Source: Leptospira abararensis
Lineage (GTDB): Bacteria > Spirochaetota > Leptospiria > Leptospirales > Leptospiraceae
NCBI RefSeq assembly: GCF_016918735.1
Contig: NZ_JAFFPR010000006.1
Coordinates: 35,199-99,198, forward strand
Direction: 5' to 3'
DNA: 64,000 nucleotides
In this document: one piece after another, positions 27,447 through 35,206 of the stretch
Layout: the number at the start of each line of letters is the position of its first letter
Numbering within the stretch: position 1 is the stretch's first letter
The notes under the pieces: model-generated
Seen by the model: only the letters and a program-made list of their open reading frames with translations
The model's database searches: none
What the model was told of the DNA's origin: nothing
Program-made: the position numbers and the translations under genes

Positions 27447-28403
27447 TCAAAGATTGTATGGGAGAGTTACGGCAAATCCCACGGTTTTTAACCTTGCGGT
27501 GTTGTATCCTGCGATTGTTTCTGAATAGAAAAGCGTATAAAAGTTTCCGAAACTATCTGAATAACTTAAACCCACTTCAGCATTATGGAAACTTTCTTTT
27601 CTACCCCATGCTGGTCGTTCATTTTGTACATAATAATCATAAGGATTGATTCCATACACTGAAGGTTGTGGGTAACGAACCATATTGAGCGGTGGTTGTT
27701 GCCTTGGGTCAGCGTAGGCATAACCACCTTGTCCCACTTGTCCGCGAAGACCTACCGTTAAGAACACTGACTCAAAGAACCGTTTGTAAATTGCAGAATA
27801 ATAGAAAATGTCATCAGGAACAGGATTTTCTCTTTTCCTATAAGAGAATTCTCCTAAGGAACCGAGACCCCAAATTCCAAAATCTTTCGCCAAGTAAAGA
27901 TTCACCTCACCTCCGTTAGCACCGTCACCGAGGGATTGAGGGTTGCGATCATAATCTCCACGTTTGATTCCTCCCACACGAAGGGATATGGTTGGCATCC
28001 ATCGGTATTTAGAGTCAAACTCATCTAAAATTTTATAACGAAGTCCAAACCGAGTGTCCATAAATCCATATTTATCGGGAACATCAGGTGTTTGTTGTAA
28101 ACCCAAATAACGATTGAATATTCTATGGCGGCCTAACTTACCAAATCCAATAGTTAAATCAGCCGTAAGTCTATCTGTGATACCATATTCTAATGCTAAG
28201 TTTGCGACCGATAAACGAACGTTATCGTCATACTTTGCTTTTTGGCCAGCTAAAAATGCGCTATCATATTCAGAGTGAATGAAAACTGGGCGCACCCAAA
28301 GTTGTCTTTCATAGGGAGCCCATGCTTGTTGGGCATAAACACTTGGCGCAAAAAAAATGGATAAAAATGATATTTTTTTTATAAAGTTATAGAAAGATTT
28401 CAT
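27447..28403 (-). CDS. Predicted outer-membrane beta-barrel protein
   Basis: 318 residues with a signal peptide (KISFLSIFFAPSVYAQQ) and a mature part of alternating amphipathic strands rich in Tyr, Arg and Gly: LALEYGITDRLTADLTIGFG, FGLRYKILDEF, ISLRVGGIKRG, GGEVNLYLAKDFGIWG, VFLTVGLRGQVGQGGYAYAD, AEVGLSYSDSFGNFYTLF and a final strand KTVGFAVTLPYNL. This is typical of a 12-14-strand porin-like barrel. It starts 3 bp after the stop of the small exported protein with an AAGGAAT ribosome site. In the operon it could be a pore for the substrate or a conduit holding cytochromes, as in MtrB-type systems, although it is far smaller than MtrB (about 700). Confidence 0.7.
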   Translation of the reverse strand: MKSFYNFIKKISFLSIFFAPSVYAQQAWAPYERQLWVRPVFIHSEYDSAFLAGQKAKYDDNVRLSVANLALEYGITDRLTADLTIGFGKLGRHRIFNRYLGLQQTPDVPDKYGFMDTRFGLRYKILDEFDSKYRWMPTISLRVGGIKRGDYDRNPQSLGDGANGGEVNLYLAKDFGIWGLGSLGEFSYRKRENPVPDDIFYYSAIYKRFFESVFLTVGLRGQVGQGGYAYADPRQQPPLNMVRYPQPSVYGINPYDYYVQNERPAWGRKESFHNAEVGLSYSDSFGNFYTLFYSETIAGYNTARLKTVGFAVTLPYNL

Positions 28404-28406
28404 CGT

Positions 28407-28766
28407 TTATTCCTTCTTTTTTTCTGGAAGTTTTACGTTGAATCTAACTTGAACAAAATACTCGAGTGCTTGTAGTTGTTCTTCGGTAAGTTTTCCTGCA
28501 AAATCAGGGAGATTGACTCTTCTTTTTTCTGTATTTGGTAAACTTCCTTGTAAGTATTCCAATCGTTCTTCTTGTTCAACTAACTTTACATTGGTTTGTT
28601 TTTCCAGGCTTAAGTCTTGGTTGTAGACTGCCTTTCCTAAGTGGTATTTCTCTCTATCTTGGCCTTGAGGAATGTTGGCAATGCCACCGCCTCCAATTCC
28701 GCCCGATGCCTGTAATCCTGTGAAGAAAAGTAGGCCAGTGATTAAAAATTTGATTAAGTTCTTCAT
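28407..28766 (-). CDS. Small exported protein resembling a haem-less cytochrome c
   Basis: 119 residues from ATG 28766, with a signal peptide MKNLIKFLITGLLFFTGLQA. The mature part has YHLGKAVYNQDLSLE, which recalls the first helix of class I cytochromes (GKALYxxxCxxCH), and VNLPDFAGKLTEEQLQALEYFVQ, which recalls the Met-ligand loop and last helix (MPxFxGKLSDEEIxALxxYV). No CxxCH or any cysteine is present, so it cannot bind haem c covalently. The cytochrome relationship is inference from pattern only. A slightly longer start at 28784 is possible. It lies between the catalytic rhodanese lipoprotein and the barrel gene. Confidence 0.6.
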   Translation of the reverse strand: MKNLIKFLITGLLFFTGLQASGGIGGGGIANIPQGQDREKYHLGKAVYNQDLSLEKQTNVKLVEQEERLEYLQGSLPNTEKRRVNLPDFAGKLTEEQLQALEYFVQVRFNVKLPEKKKE

Positions 28767-28801
28767 ATAACTTTCCCTGTTCATTCGATTTATTTATTTT
28801 G

Positions 28802-28831
28802 AAGAGAGGGATGTTGGATCATTCCTCTCTT
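28802..28831 (-). other. Intercistronic stem-loop in the rhodanese operon
   Basis: AAGAGAGG (28802-28809) and CCTCTCTT (28824-28831), extended inward by GATG/CATT pairs (one G-T) to about 12 bp with a TTGGAT loop. On the minus strand no T-run follows, so it looks like an RNA-stabilising or partial-attenuation hairpin after the first gene, not a classical terminator. Confidence 0.5.
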
Positions 28832-28845
28832 GTTTTCAATTGGTT

Positions 28846-30201
28846 TTATCGTTTGTAAGCTTTGTCTTCTTCCACAATCTTTCTTGAAGTTGTTGCGAAA
28901 GTGTTTAGATTTGTAGGCAAAGTTGCATCCACATCGCCAGCTACGTTATAAGTAATGACTTCCGATAGTTCCGGTAGATCTGTGCGAAATGGAGAATCAG
29001 ACGGTAATTTTGGAGCTGGTCCACCTCCTGTTAGGCTACCCCATTCAATCCAACTTCCGTCGTAATAAGTAGAAGGGTATCCAAGGATTGCGATATAGGA
29101 AAATCCAGTCACCTGTGATCTGTTATTGGTTCGGCAAAGTTGGATCGCAGTTTGACCAATTTGGTAACCTTTTCCATCATAATATGTTTTTAGATCTGCT
29201 TTGGATTTGAATCTAAATTCTGTGTCCAATAGGTCTGTCCATCGAACTTCTTTCGCACCTTTAATACGACCTTCGAATCCAACATATTTTCCTGAAACTT
29301 CAGATGTTGTACTTCGAACTACGCCATTGTATTCATTGCTGCTTCCTGAAGATGACCTCGCATCTGAAATAAATACACTAGAGGTAAGACCGGCAATTGA
29401 TACGTTATTAGGATCCTTTACTGCTTTAATAACATCTTCAACTGGCAACATTAGGATAGTATTGTCGACTCGAAGAGATTTCACCGAATAACGGTTCGTA
29501 TAACTTGGAGGGGCGTTAGTGGTTGAACTGAAAGGAACAAAGTTTCCATCACTCACTGTGAGTCTAGGTAACGTTCCGTTTAAAAACGCAAGATTTTTGT
29601 GATCAAAACCCCAGTATCGAAAAGTATAAAATCCACGTAAAGTTCCCTGTACATGACTGCTTGCATTGGCAGATGAAACAAATACAACGAGGTCATTGTT
29701 TGGATCAATTCCGTAGCGATTGAGGATGGCATCAACTTTTGTTCCATTTGCGATGATGGAAACAGTGTCACTAAGTCCGCTGCTTCGTTTTTGACTGAAT
29801 CCATCACCTCCATCAAGAGCACTTGCTCCATCAGCAAAGGTAAAGGAATACACAAAAACATCAATGCCATTACCACCAATGTATTCTTTTCCAACTGTAG
29901 CACTGGCACCGTTTTGTAAGATAACAAGTTTACCATTGATGCCTGCAGGTTTAGTGCCCGCCCAATTGTTTACCCACTTACCCAAAGTGGAAGGAGTGAT
30001 GAGGCCGTATTCGTTAAGATTATAATCATCATTCGATTCTTTAGCTAATTCAGCAGCAGTGTTGACCTTAATTCCTGAAGAGAGGGCAAGGGCTGCTAAG
30101 AGTAAACTCTCGGTATCATTGTTTCTGTTGGCTCCCCCGCAGGCTCCGATGAACCCCGCGGTAATAAGAGCAATCAGCTTGTAAAGTAGATTGGTTTTCA
30201 T
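28846..30201 (-). CDS. Rhodanese-like surface lipoprotein (paralog 2, catalytic Cys present)
   Basis: 451 residues. Signal with lipobox GFIGAC (Cys21), then GGANRNND. Tandem rhodanese layout: GLITPSTLGKWVNNW, RGFYTFRYWGFDHKNLAFLN (inactive first domain), FISDARSSSGSSNEY, FEGRIKGAKEVRW, and the active loop IQLCRTNNRSQ with Cys356, followed by YYDGSWIEWG. It ends VEEDKAYKR, as does paralog 1 (QEDKAYKF). It is the promoter-proximal gene of the operon 30201 to 24758, preceded by an AAGGATTAACAA ribosome site and an upstream box shared with the regulator gene. I infer a periplasmic or surface sulfurtransferase; the acceptor is unknown. Confidence 0.78.
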   Translation of the reverse strand: MKTNLLYKLIALITAGFIGACGGANRNNDTESLLLAALALSSGIKVNTAAELAKESNDDYNLNEYGLITPSTLGKWVNNWAGTKPAGINGKLVILQNGASATVGKEYIGGNGIDVFVYSFTFADGASALDGGDGFSQKRSSGLSDTVSIIANGTKVDAILNRYGIDPNNDLVVFVSSANASSHVQGTLRGFYTFRYWGFDHKNLAFLNGTLPRLTVSDGNFVPFSSTTNAPPSYTNRYSVKSLRVDNTILMLPVEDVIKAVKDPNNVSIAGLTSSVFISDARSSSGSSNEYNGVVRSTTSEVSGKYVGFEGRIKGAKEVRWTDLLDTEFRFKSKADLKTYYDGKGYQIGQTAIQLCRTNNRSQVTGFSYIAILGYPSTYYDGSWIEWGSLTGGGPAPKLPSDSPFRTDLPELSEVITYNVAGDVDATLPTNLNTFATTSRKIVEEDKAYKR

Positions 30202-30424
30202 TTGTTAATCCTTAGATTTTATTCCTGTTTCCCTTCTGTAGGGGTTGCACCAGAAGAGAGAAACAAGGTAAGGTCAGTCTTTTGATGGAATAGGAAATGA
30301 AAAACAGAATATCTTATATATTGGATATAAAATCTCATATAACGTGCAATATATTATCACGATGTACAGTCTCTTGCCCGGTTTCTCTTCTTGGCTCCTC
30401 CTAATCCTGGATTGATTTTGTTTT
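30202..30424 (-). promoter_or_regulatory. Promoter region of the rhodanese operon
   Basis: 223 bp between the regulator stop and the first rhodanese lipoprotein. The AT-rich part 30310-30360 holds the 13-bp box (30316-30328) and an inverted partial copy CAATATAT (30347-30354). On the minus strand TTGCAC at about 30347-30342 could be a -35 element with the box near the -10. No gene is supported here. Confidence 0.45.
30316..30328. promoter_or_regulatory. Putative regulator box, copy 1 (operon promoter)
   Basis: ATATATTGGATAT, identical to the 13-mer at 31067-31079 upstream of the XRE-cupin gene. It lies 115 bp before the first operon gene, in a promoter-like AT-rich zone, with an inverted partial copy 18 bp away. 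Inferred binding site for the adjacent regulator. Confidence 0.5.
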
Positions 30425-31036
30425 TTAACGGGCTTTTTTGGAAGCAATCCAAAGGAATTTGGATTCTTCGATGAAATCATTTTCTATAGATTCTAATTCT
30501 GCTATGGGAAAAAAAGCACTGTCGGAAGGTTCCAAAACTAATTCTTTGGTTTTGAGTTTAATCCGAGATCGCCCTTGGACTTGATAAATTTTGATATCGA
30601 ATGCGGTTGGCAAATGGCTAAATTGTGAAACTTTACCAACTGTTAGTTTCCACTCCACGATACTCAAACGGTCTCTTTCTTCTTGGTAAAAAACGCGCGA
30701 TTCTGCTATATTTTTCGCAGAAATCCAACGTTTCCCTTCATTTGCACCGATGAAACGCGGGGATTGAGCAAACAAATCAGGAATCATTTCACCGATGGGA
30801 ATACGAAGTGATTTGGATAGTTTCCATAAAATTCCGATACTCGGAGTTGTTTTTCCAGATTCAATGAGTCCTAACATTCCTCGACTAACGGTTGAAAGTT
30901 GTGATAGTTTTTCCATTGATAAACCCAGCTCCAACCTTCGCCTTTTTAAGGTTTCTCCAAGAACAACCGTCAGGACTTCATCGACATTTCTTTCGTTCTC
31001 AGTTGCGGCCGAAAAACTTTCCGTTTCTGTTTCCAT
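30425..31036 (-). CDS. XRE-family transcriptional regulator with C-terminal cupin
   Basis: 203 residues from ATG 31036, which has an AAGGGAAG ribosome site 8 nt ahead; the longer TTG start at 31060 has none. A short acidic N-terminus (METETES) precedes a helix-turn-helix domain, about residues 25-80 (LKRRRLELGLSMEKLSQL, RGMLGLIESGKTTPSIG), and a cupin-like C-terminal half (VQGRSRIKLKTKELVLEPSD). XRE-cupin regulators usually sense a small ligand through the cupin. It lies between the rhodanese operon and a glycosyltransferase on the same strand, overlapping the latter by 38 bp. The shared 13-bp box suggests autoregulation plus control of the operon. Confidence 0.85.
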   Translation of the reverse strand: METETESFSAATENERNVDEVLTVVLGETLKRRRLELGLSMEKLSQLSTVSRGMLGLIESGKTTPSIGILWKLSKSLRIPIGEMIPDLFAQSPRFIGANEGKRWISAKNIAESRVFYQEERDRLSIVEWKLTVGKVSQFSHLPTAFDIKIYQVQGRSRIKLKTKELVLEPSDSAFFPIAELESIENDFIEESKFLWIASKKAR

Positions 31037-32336
31037 ACCCAATACTTCCCTTAGAGGCAATGTTTGATATATTGGATATGTTGTAAAGTAAAATGAATAT
31101 TTGCTTGAAATGCCATAGGAGACAGATGAAGGAAAGGAAGGCTTCTAGAAGTAGAATGAAGTCTGGAATTTCATAAAAATAGGTAAATTCCATCCCTAAC
31201 CTTGCGCGAGTTAGGTAGGATAACTGGGGAATAGCGATTAAAATCCAAGGAGTTATGCTATTTGATTTTCCGGTAACCAAAAGAGGAAGCAGGATGAGAA
31301 AATACCAAGGATTATAAACTGGGAGGAGGGTAAGTAAAAGATAACTAAATAAAAAGTAGAAATCAAACCTTTCCAAAATTGATTGAAACTTACTCAGGCG
31401 GTTCTTTGTCTTTAGGGAGATAAATACGTAAATGGTAATCGTTATGAAATGTAGCAAAAAAGGAAAAGTTTTTAGATCTACGGTTCCTAGTATTCTCCAA
31501 AATGGTTCGTAAAATTGGTTAAATTTAAAACTAACGCCAAATCTAAATAAGTTGGTAACCCCAAAATCGATTGTATCGGGGAAAAAGACATAGTAAATCA
31601 GGTAGAAAATAAAAAATCCAAAGGAAAAAGATATAATGGCTTTGGTCCATTGAATCCAATCAATTTTCCATTGTTCGTATTTCACCCTCCTCATGGTGTA
31701 GAGGGAATATATCATAGAAAAAACTTTAATATGAACTAAAAGACCTAAAACAAAACTAGAAAGGATGATCCTTTTATTTTTTAGAAAACTTAAGTAGATC
31801 CAAGCAAGTGATAGAATCAAAATTTCAAAGTGAAAATTAATATAAATTTCTTTAATAAGGACCGGAAATAACCAATACAATAGATGAGCTTTACTAAACT
31901 TTCCTTTCGAAAAAAATAAAATACTCGAAGTTTCTAAGAATAGATAAGATAGTTTTAAAAAAATTCCCGAAAAACCTACAGAAAATAAGGCAAAAAAGAA
32001 TAAAACAAAAGGGCTGTAGATCGTTGTCCAATCGGGATGATTGATTTGGGATAGAACTTGTGTTTCTGTTTCGCTCAGATCAGTTCTTTGAAAGTATTGT
32101 AAGGGAGGCATTTCGTAAGGAGATTCTCCATTTCGAATTAAATTTCCTTCCCATAAATATCTCGACCAATCATCTTCCCATAAGGGAGGAAGAAAAATAC
32201 ATAAGACTCGGATTCCAAATCCTATGATCAGAATTTGACTTCTGTATTTTTTAAAAAAGTTTTTGGAGAAGGTTACCATCCAAAGAAAGAGAATGGTAAC
32301 CAAAAAGAAAAGTGAGAATAAAACCCATTGTAACAA
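30999..32336 (-). CDS. GT-C type membrane glycosyltransferase
   Basis: 445 residues with about 10-12 membrane helices. After the first two helices comes the loop EDDWSRYLWEGNLIRNGESPYEMPP, with the acidic pair expected at a GT-C catalytic loop, and further on PVYNPWYFLILLPLL. The protein at 35902 has the corresponding SDDIYRYLFDAKLFLNGISPY and PVVHPWYWIPWFL, so they are paralogs. GT-C enzymes use polyprenyl-phosphate sugars on the outer face of the inner membrane. The last 38 bp overlap the regulator gene and also contain, just upstream of it, the putative operator box within coding sequence. Acceptor unknown. Confidence 0.75.
   Translation of the reverse strand: MLQWVLFSLFFLVTILFLWMVTFSKNFFKKYRSQILIIGFGIRVLCIFLPPLWEDDWSRYLWEGNLIRNGESPYEMPPLQYFQRTDLSETETQVLSQINHPDWTTIYSPFVLFFFALFSVGFSGIFLKLSYLFLETSSILFFSKGKFSKAHLLYWLFPVLIKEIYINFHFEILILSLAWIYLSFLKNKRIILSSFVLGLLVHIKVFSMIYSLYTMRRVKYEQWKIDWIQWTKAIISFSFGFFIFYLIYYVFFPDTIDFGVTNLFRFGVSFKFNQFYEPFWRILGTVDLKTFPFLLHFITITIYVFISLKTKNRLSKFQSILERFDFYFLFSYLLLTLLPVYNPWYFLILLPLLVTGKSNSITPWILIAIPQLSYLTRARLGMEFTYFYEIPDFILLLEAFLSFICLLWHFKQIFILLYNISNISNIASKGSIGYGNRNGKFFGRN
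31067..31079. promoter_or_regulatory. Putative regulator box, copy 2 (regulator promoter)
   Basis: ATATATTGGATAT, an exact copy of the 13-mer at 30316-30328. It lies 31-43 bp upstream of the regulator ATG (31036) and inside the 3' coding end of the glycosyltransferase gene. Fits autoregulation, but is inferred from repetition only. Confidence 0.5.
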
Positions 32337-32350
32337 TGTCGTATAACAAA

Positions 32351-32827
32351 TTATTTATTGAAGTTTAGGTTATTACATCGTTCACAAATTTCCTCTGGAA
32401 TGATTCCCAATTTCATAAGCAAACCAAAAGCAAAACAACCGGCACACCAACCCAAAAAAGATTCTAAAGAGGCAAAGAAAACTAAGGTCGCAAGGGTAAT
32501 TTTGTACGCCAACGAATAACCAATGTTAAAGAATACAATCGCACTAAGGCTAAATAAAAAACCAATGAGTTGTGCAAATCGTTTGGGAGGTCCCGCAGTT
32601 CCTACAAAGGAAATTCCAAGCCAGGGAACAAGGTAACGGGAAGTAAAAAAGGCAAAGGGCTCAAACTTGGGGCCGTAACTAAGCCTTGCGGTGAATCCAA
32701 AAAGAAGTAATCCTAACACATAAGGATTGGGGAATAAGATAGCAATGACACCAAGGAATACGACTGTGGATGCAACAATCCTTGTGACATTTTCATTGAC
32801 CACATCCGGATAATAACCAATTTTCAT
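32351..32827 (-). CDS. DUF4395 family membrane protein
   Basis: 158 residues from ATG 32827 (MKIGYYPDVVNENVTRIVA). Several membrane helices and the typical DUF4395 sequence: GFTARLSYGPKFEPF, a GPPKRFAQLIG loop, and SFLGWCAGCFAFGLL near the C-terminus, with CERC close to the end. DUF4395 proteins are of unknown function and, in my knowledge, often neighbour rhodanese or thioredoxin-like genes; the paired Cys motifs suggest a redox or sulfur role. It is divergent from the tandem rhodanese at 32967. An earlier start at 32875 is possible but would add a hydrophilic leader of no evident use. Confidence 0.75.
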   Translation of the reverse strand: MKIGYYPDVVNENVTRIVASTVVFLGVIAILFPNPYVLGLLLFGFTARLSYGPKFEPFAFFTSRYLVPWLGISFVGTAGPPKRFAQLIGFLFSLSAIVFFNIGYSLAYKITLATLVFFASLESFLGWCAGCFAFGLLMKLGIIPEEICERCNNLNFNK

Positions 32828-32911
32828 ATTGCCCTCCATTTGCTTCCAAAATACGGAGAGGGTCATTCTAGGCAAGAAAAATTCGTTTTCTTGGATGAAA
32901 TGTTTATTTTA

Positions 32912-32940
32912 TTGACGGAAATTCGTCTTAGAAGATAAAG
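32912..32940 (+). promoter_or_regulatory. Candidate promoter of the rhodanese-cytochrome pair
   Basis: TTGACG (32912-32917), a 16-17 nt spacer and GATAAAG (32934-32940). The spacer holds an imperfect palindrome GACGGAAATTCGTC (32914-32927), possibly an operator. It is followed by a GGGAGGG ribosome site before ATG 32967. Confidence 0.45.
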
Positions 32941-32966
32941 ATTTTAGGAATCGGGAGGGTATCGCC

Positions 32967-33887
32967 ATGAAAGTACTACGTGGATATGGGATTTATTTAT
33001 TTTTTCTCTCTCTACTTTGGGCATTTTGGCTCCAACTCAGCGCAGGCCCAACAAAGGCTGTCTCCAAACCAAAAAAAGAGACAGCATGGTTTTTATCTGC
33101 TAGTGCCGCTCTCCAATTTTCCAAGTACACGATTCTTGACACTCGCACTACGGTGCAACGTTGGAAAAACAAAATTCCTGGTTCCAAAGTTCTCTCCTGG
33201 GAGGATCTGTCTCGTACGGATGCTCCTTATAAAGGAGAACTATTGGATTTGAAACTTGTTCGTAAAAAAATAAATGAACTAGGAATCAAACAAAATGAAA
33301 TTATACTCGTGTTAGGTGATTCTTCTGCTGGTTGGGGAGAAGAGGGACGCCTTGTTTGGAGTCTGCGAGAATCGGGATTTCCTCAGTCTTATTGGTTGGA
33401 TGGTGGATACACCGCCTATGAAAGAGAAATCCAAAAGAAACAAAAAGGAACGGATAACGTCTCGATTAGTCCAACCATTTTTGAAAACCAAACCAGCCAA
33501 TCCTCCTCCATTTCAAAAGACGAAATTTTAAAAGGATTACCATCAAAACAGTACCAACTTTTAGATACAAGAGAGCCCAGAGAATTTTCTGGTGATACAC
33601 CTTACGGCGAAACCAGGGGAGGTCATATCCCCGGTGCTAAATCAGCGTTTTATCAAAATTTATTTGATGCTAATGGATATATTAAATCCAAAGCTGAAGT
33701 GGACTTATATTTAAAACAATTGGGCATCCAGAAAGAGAAACCAATTGTTGCCTATTGTACAGGCGGTGTTCGATCCGCTTTTGTCGTTGGAATTCTCCGC
33801 ACCTATGGATATAATGCTTATAACTATGCCGGATCCATGTGGGAATGGTCTCACGATCCGAAACTTCCGTTGGAAACTGGAAATTGA
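32967..33887 (+). CDS. Tandem rhodanese (thiosulfate sulfurtransferase-like), exported
   Basis: 306 residues with an N-terminal hydrophobic segment (GIYLFFLSLLWAFWLQLSAG), so probably anchored in or exported across the inner membrane. Two rhodanese domains follow: first (about 45-150) with ILDTRTTVQRW, ILVLGDSSAGWGE and YWLDGGYTAYE, in which Asp replaces the active Cys; second (170-300) with LLDTREPREFSG, GHIPGAKSAFY and the catalytic loop VAYCTGGVRSAF carrying Cys264, ending NYAGSMWEWS. This is the classic two-domain TST layout. A strong GGGAGGG ribosome site precedes ATG. The stop overlaps the TTG start of the pentahaem cytochrome (TTGA), so transcription and translation are coupled. Confidence 0.85.
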   Translation: MKVLRGYGIYLFFLSLLWAFWLQLSAGPTKAVSKPKKETAWFLSASAALQFSKYTILDTRTTVQRWKNKIPGSKVLSWEDLSRTDAPYKGELLDLKLVRKKINELGIKQNEIILVLGDSSAGWGEEGRLVWSLRESGFPQSYWLDGGYTAYEREIQKKQKGTDNVSISPTIFENQTSQSSSISKDEILKGLPSKQYQLLDTREPREFSGDTPYGETRGGHIPGAKSAFYQNLFDANGYIKSKAEVDLYLKQLGIQKEKPIVAYCTGGVRSAFVVGILRTYGYNAYNYAGSMWEWSHDPKLPLETGN

Positions 33888-35206
33888 AACGAAACATTTA
33901 CATTTCATTTTTTATATTCCTAGTTTTCGGAATTAGTATTTATCTCTACCGGAATCAGAGAGAAATTGCCATCGAACAGGTGTTCCTTGGCAAAATTTGG
34001 GCCAAACCAATCGAAAACCTCCCAAACTTAAAAGGTGTTGGGGCTCCCACTGCAAAAAACTGTGGAAGTTGTCATACAGAAATTTATGAAGAATGGAGTC
34101 GTTCCACTCATGCCAATGCACTCTCTGATATCCAATTCCAATCAGAGTTAGCAAAGCCGAGTTCTCCTAAATGGATTTGTTTGAACTGTCATATTCCTAT
34201 ACAAAATCAAAGAGAAACAATCATAACAGGACTTAAAAATGGAGATTATTTTCGACCAGTCGAAATTCCTAATCCAAATTTTAATCCAGAAATGAAAGCC
34301 GAAGGAGTCACTTGCGCTACCTGTCATGTTCGTGTTGATTCTGAATCTAAGGAAAGTTATGTAATTGGGGCTTTAGGTGGGACATCTCCCCCCCATCCAA
34401 TCAAAATTGATCGTAAACAATTGCTGAATCGTTGTAACGATTGCCACAATGAAACATATACATTAAATGAATCGCTGGTTTGTTCCTTTCAAACAGGAAC
34501 TGAATTAAGTGCAACAAATTCAAATCAATCTTGTTCTTCCTGTCACCAAAAGGAAGTTCGGCGATCCTTAGTGAAAGCATCCTTGCACAAACCAATACGA
34601 CGATCTCATAAGCATGGATTTATTGGTGGAGGTGTTCCTAAAACTTTTGATTTATATCCAGATCAAATTCGATTGGGTTATCAACCGGGGATTGTTCTTT
34701 CCGAAATAAAAATAGAAAACAATAGAATTGAAGTTCATCTCACCAATTCCAATGCAGATCATCATGTGACTACGGGGGATCCTGAACGTTTTTATCGATT
34801 GATTCTTGTCGGGTTAGACAAAAAAGGAAAAGAGATTTTCAAAGCAGAGACTAAAATCGGACAAGAATGGTCCTGGTCTCCTGTGGCAAAAAAAGTGAGC
34901 GATCAACGAATTCCGTCTGGAAAAAGTTTTATTTGGAAACTAGATCAAGAACCATCTGATTTACCTATCGTATCCTATCGATTCCAAGCGGTTCATGTTC
35001 GTTTAAAAGACAGCACATCAGACTATATGATCCAATCGTCGGGATATCTTTCTTCTCCTAATAAAGAAAAGGTGGAAAAAATGAAGGATTTGTATCCACA
35101 TAGTTCCTTGGTTTTAGAGTCATTGTATCAGAAAAAAACAAAATCTAGAATAGACACTTCTCTTGAAGAATTATTTAAAAGGAATGCTCTCAGAAAAGGT
35201 GAATGA
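33884..35206 (+). CDS. Pentahaem c-type cytochrome, membrane anchored
   Basis: 440 residues from TTG 33884, which overlaps the rhodanese stop (TTGA) and gives the signal-anchor MKRNIYISFFIFLVFGISIY; the upstream in-frame ATG at 33839 lies inside the rhodanese gene and gives a poorer N-terminus. Five haem motifs: CGSCH (60), CLNCH (99), CATCH (144), CNDCH (184) and CSSCH (217). The first haem is followed by EEWSRSTHANAL, again the W.xS.HA motif, so the protein is a paralog of the cytochrome at 24758. A beta-rich C-terminal half (residues 240-400) has no known name. Coupling with rhodanese suggests that electrons from sulfur chemistry pass to or from this cytochrome. Confidence 0.85.
   Translation: MKRNIYISFFIFLVFGISIYLYRNQREIAIEQVFLGKIWAKPIENLPNLKGVGAPTAKNCGSCHTEIYEEWSRSTHANALSDIQFQSELAKPSSPKWICLNCHIPIQNQRETIITGLKNGDYFRPVEIPNPNFNPEMKAEGVTCATCHVRVDSESKESYVIGALGGTSPPHPIKIDRKQLLNRCNDCHNETYTLNESLVCSFQTGTELSATNSNQSCSSCHQKEVRRSLVKASLHKPIRRSHKHGFIGGGVPKTFDLYPDQIRLGYQPGIVLSEIKIENNRIEVHLTNSNADHHVTTGDPERFYRLILVGLDKKGKEIFKAETKIGQEWSWSPVAKKVSDQRIPSGKSFIWKLDQEPSDLPIVSYRFQAVHVRLKDSTSDYMIQSSGYLSSPNKEKVEKMKDLYPHSSLVLESLYQKKTKSRIDTSLEELFKRNALRKGE

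Noticed and set aside
30274..30480. 68-residue minus-strand frame covering the operon promoter
   Set aside because: Overlaps the regulator end and the proposed operator, with no protein features.
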